From the NCBI RefSeq assembly GCF_014189535.1, contig NZ_CP050307.1:310001-374000 (forward strand): DNA of 64,000 nucleotides, in the 5' to 3' direction. Each line of letters begins with the position of its first letter. The stretch's first letter is position 1. The notes under the pieces were generated by a model, which searched no databases, was not told the DNA's origin, and saw only the letters and a program-made list of their open reading frames with translations. The translations under genes and the position numbers were made by a program. This document shows, in pieces, positions 1 to 7,799 of the stretch. The DNA comes from Rhizobium lusitanum (lineage in GTDB: Bacteria; Pseudomonadota; Alphaproteobacteria; Rhizobiales; Rhizobiaceae).

Positions 1-147
1 GATGCGGACGACGCGACAATCGACATTGACGGGATCATGGACAGGATGCTTTGGCTCGTGGACAAGGTCATGGCCGACGGATGGTTCGAAGCGCGTGTTC
101 TGCCACAGTTGCACGTCCTGCTCTGGGGCAACAAGCGTGGCGTCTAG
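1..147 (+). CDS. queE: 7-carboxy-7-deazaguanine synthase QueE, C-terminal fragment
   Basis: Frame 1 is open from the first base to a TAG at 145-147 and gives 48 residues ending in [17 protein letters not shown] recall this tail as the conserved C-terminus of Bacillus-type QueE, the radical-SAM enzyme that makes 7-carboxy-7-deazaguanine in queuosine/preQ0 synthesis. The radical-SAM cysteine cluster lies outside the window, so the assignment rests on the tail alone. It is read in the same direction as the next gene but separated from it by about 175 bases, and is probably not co-transcribed with it. Confidence 0.7.
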   Translation, partial: DADDATIDIDGIMDRMLWLVDKVMADGWFEARVLPQLHVLLWGNKRGV

Positions 148-230
148 CACCGATGTCCCGCTTGCAGTGTCACCGATCGCGTCGGCGAGGGCCGCAGTTG
201 CATTGGCGGCATCTCACGGCTAAGTATCTT

Positions 231-243
231 GGTACGCCATAAT
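231..243. promoter_or_regulatory. Candidate GntR operator upstream of the GntR gene
   Basis: GGTACGCCATAAT lies about 80 bases before the regulator start. It closely matches GGTATGCCATAAT at 1153-1165 and GGCATACCATAAT at 1343-1355. The quasi-palindromic GGTA-GCC core is the kind of short dyad bound by FCD-type GntR proteins. Autoregulation is inferred. Confidence 0.4.
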
Positions 244-322
244 ACGGCTTGCGAACGATGGTCTGAGAAAAACGGCCGATGTTCGTGACAAAAGGTGATG
301 TCTTCGAGACCGGGGTGCAGGG

Positions 323-1018
323 ATGAATGATGATTTGCGGGGCGCGGCAATTCGGGTGGAGCGTCCGGCGAAAACCTTGCGCGAGCTGGCGCTCGACAAG
401 GTGCGCGAAGCAATAGTCAACGGGTATTTTCGCCCCGGCCATCGTCTGGTGGAGCGTGATCTCTGTGCTCAGCTGGGCGTCAGCCGTACGATCGTGCGCG
501 AAGTTCTGCGTCATCTCGAGTCGGAAGGTCTGGTTGCCAATCTGCCGAACAAGGGGCCGATTGTCGCGTTGCTCGACCATGGCGAGGCGAAGCAGATCTA
601 TGAGATTCGCGGTGCGCTTGAAGGCATGGCCGCGCGCCTTTGCGCCGAACAAGGCAATCCCGCGATCGCCGATGCCCTGGACAAATCGTTGCAGGACATC
701 CGCAACAGCTATCGGGACAAGGATATGCCGGGCGTGCTCGCGCATACTTCCTCCTTCTACCAGACGCTGTTCAGCATGGTCGATCGCCACGTCGCCTGGG
801 GGATCGTCAACCTTTTGACCGTCCGCATCAATCATCTGCGCTCGATGACGATCAAGACGGAGAACCGCGGCGTCCAGGGTCCGGCGCAAATGGCCCGTAT
901 CGTCGATGCCATCCGGCGCGGTGATGGGCCAGGGGCCTATCAGGCGGCAATGGATCATGTCGCCAGCGCCAGCGCGATCGCCGAGGCGGTTTTGTCCGGG
1001 CAGCAATCGGTCGGCTGA
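323..1018 (+). CDS. GntR-family (FCD-type) transcriptional regulator
   Basis: 231 residues, the usual FadR/FCD size. Residues about 18-85 form the winged helix-turn-helix, with the typical run RPGHRLVERDLCAQLGVSRT followed by VREVLRHLESEGLV. Residues about 90-220 are an all-helical FCD ligand domain. Such regulators usually bind a small carboxylic acid or amine, and it probably senses the substrate or product of the downstream operon (1382-10550). Similar dyads at 231, 1153 and 1343 flank the gene and the operon promoter, suggesting control of both. The ligand cannot be told from sequence. Confidence 0.88.
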   Translation: MNDDLRGAAIRVERPAKTLRELALDKVREAIVNGYFRPGHRLVERDLCAQLGVSRTIVREVLRHLESEGLVANLPNKGPIVALLDHGEAKQIYEIRGALEGMAARLCAEQGNPAIADALDKSLQDIRNSYRDKDMPGVLAHTSSFYQTLFSMVDRHVAWGIVNLLTVRINHLRSMTIKTENRGVQGPAQMARIVDAIRRGDGPGAYQAAMDHVASASAIAEAVLSGQQSVG

Positions 1019-1381
1019 CCTGTCGCGGGCTGTTCCCGCAAGACACTTCCTTTGAATCCGGAAAGTAGGCGGGCTCAGCGAGCCGACTCGCCACGCGAAA
1101 TTGCGTCCGAAAACGCGCTGCCAGCTTGACACCGTACTTTGATCAATGTGACGGTATGCCATAATCAAGAATACCAAAATGGAACGTCAATGAACTGGGA
1201 TGTCGCTGTGAGGTTGCGCCCTCGCTCTTGAGCGATCGGCGGGTCTATTTTAGCGTCAACGCATTGCTATTGTTACCTTTATTGAAAGGAAATCGCGGAC
1301 TTTTCGCGATCCTCAGAAACCAGCTTGACAGTTTTGTATGATGGCATACCATAATATGTAATCTTAAAAGCGAGATGGCCG
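1019..1381. other. Intergenic control region with two similar promoter/operator blocks
   Basis: This 363-base gap holds no gene I can support. It contains CCAGCTTGACA twice, at 1121-1131 and 1320-1330, each followed by the candidate GntR dyad (GGTATGCCATAAT at 1153-1165; GGCATACCATAAT at 1343-1355). The second block sits about 25 bases before the operon's first gene. Confidence 0.5.
1325..1355 (+). promoter_or_regulatory. Predicted promoter overlapped by GntR-type operator
   Basis: TTGACA at 1325-1330 is a perfect -35 hexamer. A -10-like element falls within TACCATAAT at 1347-1355, overlapping the dyad GGCATACCATAAT. Repressor binding here would occlude RNA polymerase. This is a sequence-pattern prediction only. 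Confidence 0.45.
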
Positions 1382-1984
1382 ATGACCCTTCAAATCCGAA
1401 AGACCCTGCTGCAGATTGAAACGACGCTGATTGAGGGCGGCAAAGCGGCGGCCGTTCCGCTGAAGCTGTTTTCCGCATTGGCGGTCGTCAAGAATCCCTG
1501 GGCAGGGCGTGGTTTTGTCGAGGATCTGAAGCCCGAGATCCATGCGGTCGCTCCGGTTCTTGGCGAACTGCTGACCAAGATGATCATTGAAGCGGTCGGT
1601 TCTGGCGAGGCGGTCGAAGCTTATGGCAAGGCGGCGGTCGTCGGTGTTGACGGCGAGATTGAGCATGCCTCGGCGCTCATCCATACGCTCCGCTTCGGCA
1701 ATCATTATCGCCAGGCGGTCGGCGCCAAGTCATACCTCGCCTTCAGTAACACTCGCGGCCCGGCCAGTGCGCCGATCATGATCCCGCTGATGGACAAGAA
1801 TGATGAGGGTCGTCGCTCGCATTACCTGACGATCCAGACGTCCATTCCAGATGCTCCGGCTGCCGACGAGATCGTCGTGGCGCTTGGCGCCTCCGTCGGA
1901 GGCCGGCCGCATCACCGCATCGGCGACCGTTACCAGGATCTGAGGGATCTGGGGCAGGACGTCGCCAATCCCGCCGGCGTTTGA
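1382..1984 (+). CDS. AA_synth-family protein (PF06684, formerly DUF1185)
   Basis: 200 residues matching the amino acid synthesis family: N-terminal IRKTLLQIETTLIEGGK, then AVVKNPWAGRGFVEDLKP, and a C-terminal DEIVVALGASVGGRPHHRIGDR. No catalytic role has been established for this small soluble family to my knowledge; it occurs beside catabolic operons with flavin monooxygenases. It is the first gene of the unit, 25 bases after the dyad-covered promoter and 10 bases before the hydrolase gene, so it probably acts in the same pathway. Start ATG at 1382 is the only good start. The family call is firm, the function unknown. Confidence 0.82.
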   Translation: MTLQIRKTLLQIETTLIEGGKAAAVPLKLFSALAVVKNPWAGRGFVEDLKPEIHAVAPVLGELLTKMIIEAVGSGEAVEAYGKAAVVGVDGEIEHASALIHTLRFGNHYRQAVGAKSYLAFSNTRGPASAPIMIPLMDKNDEGRRSHYLTIQTSIPDAPAADEIVVALGASVGGRPHHRIGDRYQDLRDLGQDVANPAGV

Positions 1985-1994
1985 CGGGGTCGGG

Positions 1995-2840
1995 ATGTCG
2001 ACAGTGGAAACCATAGCGCAACACAATGCCAATGAAGCCACAGTGAAGGGCTTGCCCCGTCTTAGGACGGCAGGTGGCACGGCCTATCATGAGGCCGGCA
2101 GCGGCGAGCCGTTGGTCCTCATCCACGGCGTTGGCATGCGGCTTGAAGCCTGGGCGCCGCAGATATCAGCCTTTGCGCGGACGCATCGCGTTATCGCCGT
2201 CGATATGCCCGGCCATGGCGAAAGCAGCAAGCTGCCGGCCGCCAGCCCCCTCGAGGCGTTTGTCGATTGGTTTGGCGGGTTTCTGGATGAAATGGCGCTC
2301 GACGGCGCAAATGTCGCCGGGCATTCGATGGGCGCGCTGGTGGCCGGCGGCAGTGCTGCCTCCTTCGGTCGTCGGATCAAGCGTGTTGCCTATCTGAACG
2401 GCGTCTACCGCCGCGACCCTGATGCGAAGGCGGCGGTTCTTGCGCGTGCGGCGGCAATCCCGCTTGACGGCGTCGACAAGGAGGGGCCGCTCTTGAGGTG
2501 GTTCGGCGATGACAGGCAAAGTGTGGTCGCGCGCGACTTGACGCGCAACTGGCTGAGCCTCGTCGATCCGCAAGGCTATGCAACGGCCTATGCCGCCTTT
2601 GCCGGTGGCGACGAGACCTATGCGGATCGCTGGCCGGATGTGCATGTGCCGTCGCTGTTCCTGACCGGCTCGGATGATCCCAACTCGACACCGCAAATGG
2701 CCGAGCAGATGGCTTCCATTACGCCGAAAGGCTGGGCCAGGATCGTCGAGGGCCATCGCCATATGGTGAATTTGACGGCGCCGGAGATCGTCAACGGATT
2801 GCTCGCCGAGTGGCTGCTAAGCGGGGAGGATGCAGGATGA
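1995..2840 (+). CDS. Alpha/beta-fold hydrolase
   Basis: 281 residues with a complete alpha/beta-hydrolase core. The oxyanion loop is LIHGVG at 42-47, the nucleophile elbow is GHSMG with Ser111, a likely acid is Asp227 or Asp228 in LTGSDDP, and His254 or His256 lies in EGHRHMVN. This suits hydrolysis of an ester, amide or enol-lactone formed by the monooxygenase step. It is RutD-like in size and setting, but the other Rut genes are absent. The stop overlaps the next start (ATGA), indicating translational coupling. Confidence 0.85.
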   Translation: MSTVETIAQHNANEATVKGLPRLRTAGGTAYHEAGSGEPLVLIHGVGMRLEAWAPQISAFARTHRVIAVDMPGHGESSKLPAASPLEAFVDWFGGFLDEMALDGANVAGHSMGALVAGGSAASFGRRIKRVAYLNGVYRRDPDAKAAVLARAAAIPLDGVDKEGPLLRWFGDDRQSVVARDLTRNWLSLVDPQGYATAYAAFAGGDETYADRWPDVHVPSLFLTGSDDPNSTPQMAEQMASITPKGWARIVEGHRHMVNLTAPEIVNGLLAEWLLSGEDAG

Positions 2841-3772
2841 CGACGGAGCAGTTGGATCCCAGGGCGCTGCGCGATGCCTTCGGTGCCTTTCCGACAGGGG
2901 TCACGGTGGTGACCACGCGCGATCAGGCCGGAATGCCGATCGGCTTCACGGCGAACTCATTTACCTCGGTGTCGCTCGATCCGCCGCTTCTGCTGGTGTG
3001 CCTGGCAAAGACATCGCGCAACTTCACGGCGATGACGAGTGCGACCTCCTTTGCGATCAATGTGCTGTCCGAGACGCAGAAGCATATATCTAACACTTTT
3101 GCGCGGCCGGTCGAAGACAGGTTCGCCACTGTGGAATGGGCATCGAGCACTGCCGGCTGTCCGATCCTGGCCGATGTCGCGGCCTGGTTCGAATGCAGCC
3201 TCGAGCAGGTCATCGAAGCCGGCGACCATGTCATCCTGATGGGCCGGATTATGTCTTTCGAGAACAGCGGCCGCAATGGATTGGGCTATGCCCGCGGCGG
3301 CTATTTCACGCCGATCCTCGCCAGCAAGGCCGTTTCAGCGGCGGCGGAGGGCAATATCGAGCTCGGAGCCGTTCTGGAACGCCATGGCGAAGTGCTTCTC
3401 CTCGGCGATGATGTTCTTTCGCTGCCGGGCTGTGACGGCAAGGATGGCAGCGCGGCCGACCTACTGCGAGATTATCTGGAAGAGCTCACCGGTCTCTCAG
3501 TGACGATCGGCTTTCTCTATTCGGTCTATGAGGGCAAGAGCGACGGGAGACAGCACATCGTCTATCGTGCCTTCGCTTCGGATGGCACACCACGCAATGG
3601 CCAATTCCTGAAGCCAGACACCTTGACCAAGGCCCGTTTCAAGACGAGTTCGACAGCCGATATCGTCTCGCGTTTCGCGGTCGAGAGCCAGATCGGCAAT
3701 TTCGGCGTTTATTTCGGCGACGAGACCGTCGGCACGGTCCGCCCGGTTCCAGCAAAGGCGGCACGCGCATGA
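2837..3772 (+). CDS. Flavin reductase with Nudix-like C-terminal domain
   Basis: 311 residues from ATG 2837, chosen because it overlaps the previous stop and follows a GGGGAGGA ribosome site; an in-frame start at 2810 is less likely. Residues about 8-165 are a flavin reductase-like FMN-binding domain (AFPTGVTVVTT, GFTANSFTSVSLDPPLLLVCLAK). Residues about 175-300 resemble a Nudix fold with a degenerate box (LLRDYLEELTGL) lacking the usual leading glycine/glutamate spacing. The reductase would supply reduced flavin to the neighbouring luciferase-like monooxygenase. The fused tail is unusual and may bind a nucleotide rather than hydrolyse it. Confidence 0.83.
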   Translation: MTTEQLDPRALRDAFGAFPTGVTVVTTRDQAGMPIGFTANSFTSVSLDPPLLLVCLAKTSRNFTAMTSATSFAINVLSETQKHISNTFARPVEDRFATVEWASSTAGCPILADVAAWFECSLEQVIEAGDHVILMGRIMSFENSGRNGLGYARGGYFTPILASKAVSAAAEGNIELGAVLERHGEVLLLGDDVLSLPGCDGKDGSAADLLRDYLEELTGLSVTIGFLYSVYEGKSDGRQHIVYRAFASDGTPRNGQFLKPDTLTKARFKTSSTADIVSRFAVESQIGNFGVYFGDETVGTVRPVPAKAARA

Positions 3773-4809
3773 AATTCTCTCTCTTCGTTCATATGGAACG
3801 CCTTGACGCCAGCCAGAGCCACAAGAGCCTCTATGAGGAGTTCGTCGCGCTGTGTGAGATTGCCGACAAGGGCGGCATGCACGCCATCTGGACGGGCGAA
3901 CATCACGGTATGGATTTCACCATCGCCCCCAATCCCTTCGTGACCATCGCCGATCTGGCGCGCCGGACATCGCGGGCAAGGCTCGGGACGGGGACGGTAA
4001 TCGCGCCCTTCTGGCATCCGATCAAGCTCGCCGGCGAGGCGGCCATAGCCGATATCATCTGCGACGGCAGGCTTGATATCGGCATTGCGCGCGGCGCCTA
4101 TTCCTTCGAGTATGAGCGCCTGCTGCCGGGACTCGACGCTTGGGGCGCCGGCCAGCGGATGCGCGAGCTTATCCCGGCGATCAAGGGTATCTGGAAGGGC
4201 GACTACGCCCATGACGGCGAGTTCTTCAAGTTCCCCTCGACCACCTCGGCACCGAAGCCGCTGCAGGAGCCGAACCCGCCGATCTGGGTGGCCGCCCGCG
4301 ACCCGAACTCGCATGAGTTCGCCGTCGCCAATGGCTGCAATGTTCAGGTGACGCCGCTCTGGCAGGGCGATGACGAGGTCGAAGGGCTGATGGGGCGCTT
4401 CAACGATGCCTGCGCCAAGCATCCGCAGATCGAGCGTCCGAAAATCATGCTGCTGCGTCACACCTATGTCGGCTCAACGGAAGCAGACATCGCGCAGGCC
4501 GCGCATGAGCTGAGCGTCTACTACAATTACTTCTTCGCCTGGTTCAAAAACGAGAAGCCGGTCAAGCAGGGCCTGATCGAGCGGATACCCGAGGAGGAGA
4601 TCAACGCAAACGCGATGCTTTCCGACGCGGTTATGCGCAGCAATAACGTCGTCGGCAATGCCGAGACCGTCATTGCCCGCCTCAAGACCTATGAAGCCCT
4701 GGGGTATGACGAATATTCCTTCTGGATCGATACGGGCATGTCCTTCGAACGAAAGAAAGCCTCGCTCGAGCGCTTTATCGCCGAGGTCATGCCGGCATTT
4801 GCGGAGTGA
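3769..4809 (+). CDS. LLM-class flavin-dependent monooxygenase
   Basis: 346 residues of a bacterial luciferase-like TIM barrel. The N-terminus MKFSLFVHMERLD leads into IWTGEHHGMDFTIAPNP, and RLDIGIARGAYSFEYERLL is the typical flavin/substrate loop. PPIWVAARDPNSHEFA is another family hallmark. It is probably the oxygenase half of a two-component system, using reduced FMN from the reductase that overlaps it by four bases. The class oxidises C-N, C-S or heteroaromatic bonds. Substrate unknown; the polyamine-type importer downstream hints at a nitrogenous cation. Confidence 0.87.
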   Translation: MKFSLFVHMERLDASQSHKSLYEEFVALCEIADKGGMHAIWTGEHHGMDFTIAPNPFVTIADLARRTSRARLGTGTVIAPFWHPIKLAGEAAIADIICDGRLDIGIARGAYSFEYERLLPGLDAWGAGQRMRELIPAIKGIWKGDYAHDGEFFKFPSTTSAPKPLQEPNPPIWVAARDPNSHEFAVANGCNVQVTPLWQGDDEVEGLMGRFNDACAKHPQIERPKIMLLRHTYVGSTEADIAQAAHELSVYYNYFFAWFKNEKPVKQGLIERIPEEEINANAMLSDAVMRSNNVVGNAETVIARLKTYEALGYDEYSFWIDTGMSFERKKASLERFIAEVMPAFAE

Positions 4810-4814
4810 AGCCC

Positions 4815-6278
4815 ATGCAGCGTTTCCAGTCTTACATCGACGGCGAATTTGTGGACGGAGAGGCACGGTTCCCGAGCGTCGATCCGGCCACGGGCAAGGT
4901 CTGGGCCGAGATGCCGGAAGCGCGCGAGAGCGATGTCGATCGCGCGGTTAGCGCGGCTGAAACAGCGCTGTATGACGGTCTCTGGTCGAAGTTGACGGCC
5001 ACGCAGCGCGGCAAACTGCTTTATAAGCTTGCCGATCTGGTTGCGGCCAATGCGCAAAAGCTTGCCGAGCTTGAAACCCGTGATACCGGCAAGATCATCC
5101 GCGAGACGTCAGCGCAGATCGCCTATGTCGCCGACTATTATCGTTATTACGCTGGTCTCGCCGACAAGATCGAAGGAGCTTACCTCCCGATCGACAAGCC
5201 GGACATGGATGTCTGGCTGCGGCGCGAACCGATCGGCGTCGTTGCCATGGTCGTGCCCTGGAACAGCCAGTTGTTTCTCTCCGCCGTCAAGATCGGTCCG
5301 GCGCTGGCGGCGGGCTGCACGATGGTCGTCAAGGCTTCCGAGGATGGGCCTGCGCCGCTTCTGGAATTCGCCCGCCTCATTCACGAGGCAGGCTTTCCCG
5401 CCGGCGTCGTTAACATCATCACCGGCTTTGGTCCTTCCTGCGGTTCGGCCCTCAGCCGGCATCCGAAGGTTGCACATATCGCCTTCACCGGTGGGCCGGA
5501 AACGGCGCGTCATGTTGTGCGCAATTCCGCAGAAAATCTTGCCTCCACCTCGCTCGAACTCGGCGGCAAGTCGCCCTTCATCGTCTTTGCCGATGCCGAT
5601 CTCGAAAGTGCCGCCAATGCGCAGGTTGCTGGCATCTTTGCCGCCACCGGCCAAAGCTGTGTCGCCGGCTCGCGGCTGATTGTCGAGCGGAGCGTCAAGG
5701 ACAAGTTTTTAGCCATGCTGAAGGCAAAGGCCGAGGCGATCCGTGTCGGCATTCCCTCGGACATGGCGACCGAAGTTGGTCCGCTCGCAACGAAGCGGCA
5801 GCAGGACCACGTCGCGGCCCTCATCGACAGGTCCGTTGAGAGCGGCGCCCGTCTTGTGACGGGTGGACGAAGACCGGATGGCGACGGCTTCTACTTCCCG
5901 CCGACAATTCTTGACTGCGACGGTGTTGCCTCGCCGTCGCTCGCCGAAGAGTTTTTCGGCCCGGTCCTGTCGGTCGTTTCGTTCGAAACCGAAGCCGAAG
6001 CGTTGCAGCTTGCCAATGATACTCAGTACGGCCTTGCATCCGGTGTCTTCACCCAGAATCTAACACGCGCCCACCGCCTGATGAAGGGTCTGCGCGCCGG
6101 TGTCGTCTGGGTCAATACCTATCGCGCCGTGTCGCCGATCGCGCCCTTTGGCGGCTTCGGGCTCTCCGGCCATGGCCGGGAAGGTGGGCTGGCGGCGGCC
6201 CTCGACTATACCCGCACAAAGACGATCTGGCTCAGGACATCGGACGATCCGATCCCCGATCCGTTCGTGATGAGGTGA
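4815..6278 (+). CDS. NAD(P)-dependent aldehyde dehydrogenase
   Basis: 487 residues, full length for the ALDH superfamily. Catalytic residues numbered from ATG 4815 are Asn150 in VVPWN, Glu248 in ELGGKSP and Cys282 in GQSCVAGSR, with the cofactor glycines in FTGGPETAR. A GTG at 4806 overlapping the previous stop is an alternative start. It should oxidise an aldehyde released by the monooxygenase/hydrolase steps to its acid. It resembles betaine-aldehyde or gamma-aminobutyraldehyde dehydrogenases in general, but substrate cannot be read from sequence. Confidence 0.88.
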   Translation: MQRFQSYIDGEFVDGEARFPSVDPATGKVWAEMPEARESDVDRAVSAAETALYDGLWSKLTATQRGKLLYKLADLVAANAQKLAELETRDTGKIIRETSAQIAYVADYYRYYAGLADKIEGAYLPIDKPDMDVWLRREPIGVVAMVVPWNSQLFLSAVKIGPALAAGCTMVVKASEDGPAPLLEFARLIHEAGFPAGVVNIITGFGPSCGSALSRHPKVAHIAFTGGPETARHVVRNSAENLASTSLELGGKSPFIVFADADLESAANAQVAGIFAATGQSCVAGSRLIVERSVKDKFLAMLKAKAEAIRVGIPSDMATEVGPLATKRQQDHVAALIDRSVESGARLVTGGRRPDGDGFYFPPTILDCDGVASPSLAEEFFGPVLSVVSFETEAEALQLANDTQYGLASGVFTQNLTRAHRLMKGLRAGVVWVNTYRAVSPIAPFGGFGLSGHGREGGLAAALDYTRTKTIWLRTSDDPIPDPFVMR

Positions 6279-6283
6279 CGCCG

Positions 6284-6616
6284 ATGTTCTACGAAATCCG
6301 GACCTATCGGCTGAAGAACGGGACGATCCCGCAATATCTGAAGGTCGTCGAGGAGGAGGGGATCGCCATCCAGAAAGCCCATCTCGGCAATCTGGTCGGT
6401 TATTTCTTTTCCGAGATCGGGACCATCAACGAGATCGTTCATATCTGGGCCTTTACGAGCCTCGACGATCGCGAGGCGCGGCGGCAGAGACTGGCTGCCG
6501 ATCCGCAATGGCAGGCCTTCCTGCCCAGGATTCGCGACCTGATCGACGTGGCCGAGAACAAGATTATGAAGCCGGCGAGCTTCTCTCCTCAAGGGGTAAG
6601 CCTGCCCGCCGCATAA
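6284..6616 (+). CDS. NIPSNAP-family protein
   Basis: 110 residues from ATG 6284. The N-terminus MFYEIRTYRLKNGTIPQYL and the central VHIWAFTSLDDREARRQRLAADP are typical of NIPSNAP dimeric alpha/beta-barrel proteins. These small proteins often sit in catabolic operons, possibly as accessory or isomerase-like components; no reaction is assigned. A GTG at 6275 overlapping the ALDH stop could also start it. It ends the enzyme part of the operon, 40 bases before the transporter genes. Confidence 0.82.
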   Translation: MFYEIRTYRLKNGTIPQYLKVVEEEGIAIQKAHLGNLVGYFFSEIGTINEIVHIWAFTSLDDREARRQRLAADPQWQAFLPRIRDLIDVAENKIMKPASFSPQGVSLPAA

Positions 6617-6656
6617 GGCATGCCTGTAAGACATCAAAAAATAAGGACAAGGGAAC

Positions 6657-7667
6657 ATGAAAGCAAGAATTGCACTCGCGGCCTTTGCCGCAATAATGGC
6701 AGTGTCCGGGGCGGCCAAGGCCGACACGCTCGTCTTCACGAGCTGGGGAGGAACGACACAGGACGCGCAGAAGGCCGCCTGGGTGAACCCGTTCACCGAC
6801 AAAACCGGTGTTGCCGTTGCGCAGGATGGTCCGACCGACTACGGCAAGCTGAAAGCCATGGTCGAGGCAGGTCAGGTGACCTGGGACGTTGTCGACGTTG
6901 AGGGTGACTATGCCGCGCAGGCGGGCAAGACCGGGCTGCTGGAGAAGCTCGATTTCTCCGTCATCGACAAGTCCAAGCTCGATCCGCGTTTCGTGACGGA
7001 CTATTCGGTCGGCAGCTTCTATTATTCCTTCGTGATCGGTTGCAATGCGGATGCGGTCAGCGCCTGCCCGAAAAGCTGGGCGGATCTGTTCGACACGGCA
7101 AAATTTCCCGGCAAGCGCACCTTCTATAAATGGTCCGCGCCGGGCGTGATCGAGGCGGCTTTGCTGGCCGACGGCGTCCCTGCCGACAAGCTTTATCCGC
7201 TCGATCTCGAGCGGGCATTCAAGAAGCTGGATACGATCAAGTCGGACATCGTCTGGTGGTCGAGCGGTGCGCAGTCGCAGCAGCTTCTCGCATCCGCCGA
7301 AGCCCCGTTCGGCAGCATCTGGAACGGCCGCATGACCGCGCTTGCCGCCAGCGGCGTCAAGACGGACACGTCCTGGAACCAGAACATCACCGCCGCCGAT
7401 TCCCTCGTCGTGCCCAAGGGCGCGCCGAACCTGGAAGCGGCGATGAAGTTCATCGCTCTGGCAGCATCAGCCCAGCCACAAGCCGATCTGGCGAAGGCGA
7501 CCGGCTATGCGCCCATCAACATCGAGTCGGCAAAGCTGATGGATCCGGCAACGGCCAAGACCCTGCCGGACCAGCAGACCGCCAGCCAGGTCAATGCCGA
7601 CATGTCATATTGGGCCGAGAACCGTGATGCCATCGGCAAGCGGTGGTATGCCTGGCAGGCCCAATAG
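6657..7667 (+). CDS. ABC transporter substrate-binding protein, PotD (spermidine/putrescine) type
   Basis: 336 residues with a classical signal peptide (MKARIALAAFAAIMAVSGAAKA, cleaved before DTLVF) and the family start TLVFTSWGGTTQDAQKAAW. Later segments IWNGRMTALAASG and KGAPNLEAAMKFI are typical of the PotD/AfuA-like periplasmic binding fold. It captures substrate for the permeases and ATPase that follow. Relatives bind polyamines or other small cationic nitrogen compounds. A hairpin directly after the gene (7691-7711) may raise its mRNA over the permeases. Confidence 0.86.
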   Translation: MKARIALAAFAAIMAVSGAAKADTLVFTSWGGTTQDAQKAAWVNPFTDKTGVAVAQDGPTDYGKLKAMVEAGQVTWDVVDVEGDYAAQAGKTGLLEKLDFSVIDKSKLDPRFVTDYSVGSFYYSFVIGCNADAVSACPKSWADLFDTAKFPGKRTFYKWSAPGVIEAALLADGVPADKLYPLDLERAFKKLDTIKSDIVWWSSGAQSQQLLASAEAPFGSIWNGRMTALAASGVKTDTSWNQNITAADSLVVPKGAPNLEAAMKFIALAASAQPQADLAKATGYAPINIESAKLMDPATAKTLPDQQTASQVNADMSYWAENRDAIGKRWYAWQAQ

Positions 7668-7690
7668 GCTGAAGAATACCGAAAGGAGCG

Positions 7691-7711
7691 CCGCGGGCAT
7701 CTTGCCCGCGG
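7691..7711 (+). terminator. Intra-operon hairpin after the SBP gene
   Basis: CCGCGGGC and GCCCGCGG are perfect 8-bp arms around a five-base loop, 24 bases after the SBP stop. No T-run follows, so this is more likely an mRNA-stabilising or attenuating stem than a full terminator. Confidence 0.5.
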
Positions 7712-7760
7712 AGCAGGAGAGCGGGTCTGGCGCCTGCATGGGAGCCGGCCGTTCATCTGC

Positions 7761-7792
7761 GCCCAAGGCGGGAAAGGCCCAAGGCGGGAAAG
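7761..7792 (+). repeat. Tandem 16-bp duplication before the permease gene
   Basis: GCCCAAGGCGGGAAAG occurs twice head-to-tail at 7761-7776 and 7777-7792, ending 7 bases before the ATG at 7800. Each copy carries a purine-rich GGCGGGAAAG that could serve as ribosome site, so the duplication may alter translation of the permease. Confidence 0.85.
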
Positions 7793-7799
7793 GAATGCC

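Noticed and set aside
170..1177. Long minus-strand open frame opposite the GntR gene
   Set aside because: It mirrors the GntR coding frame, has no recognisable domain, and the plus-strand gene has clear family motifs.
1995..3772. Assignment of the hydrolase and reductase as RutD and RutF
   Set aside because: RutA, RutB and RutC homologues are missing, and the monooxygenase is not RutA-like in its N-terminus.
3769..4809. Assignment of the monooxygenase to sulfoquinovose or alkanesulfonate cleavage
   Set aside because: The partners (aldehyde dehydrogenase, hydrolase, polyamine-type importer) do not fit those pathways, and no sulfur genes lie in this operon.
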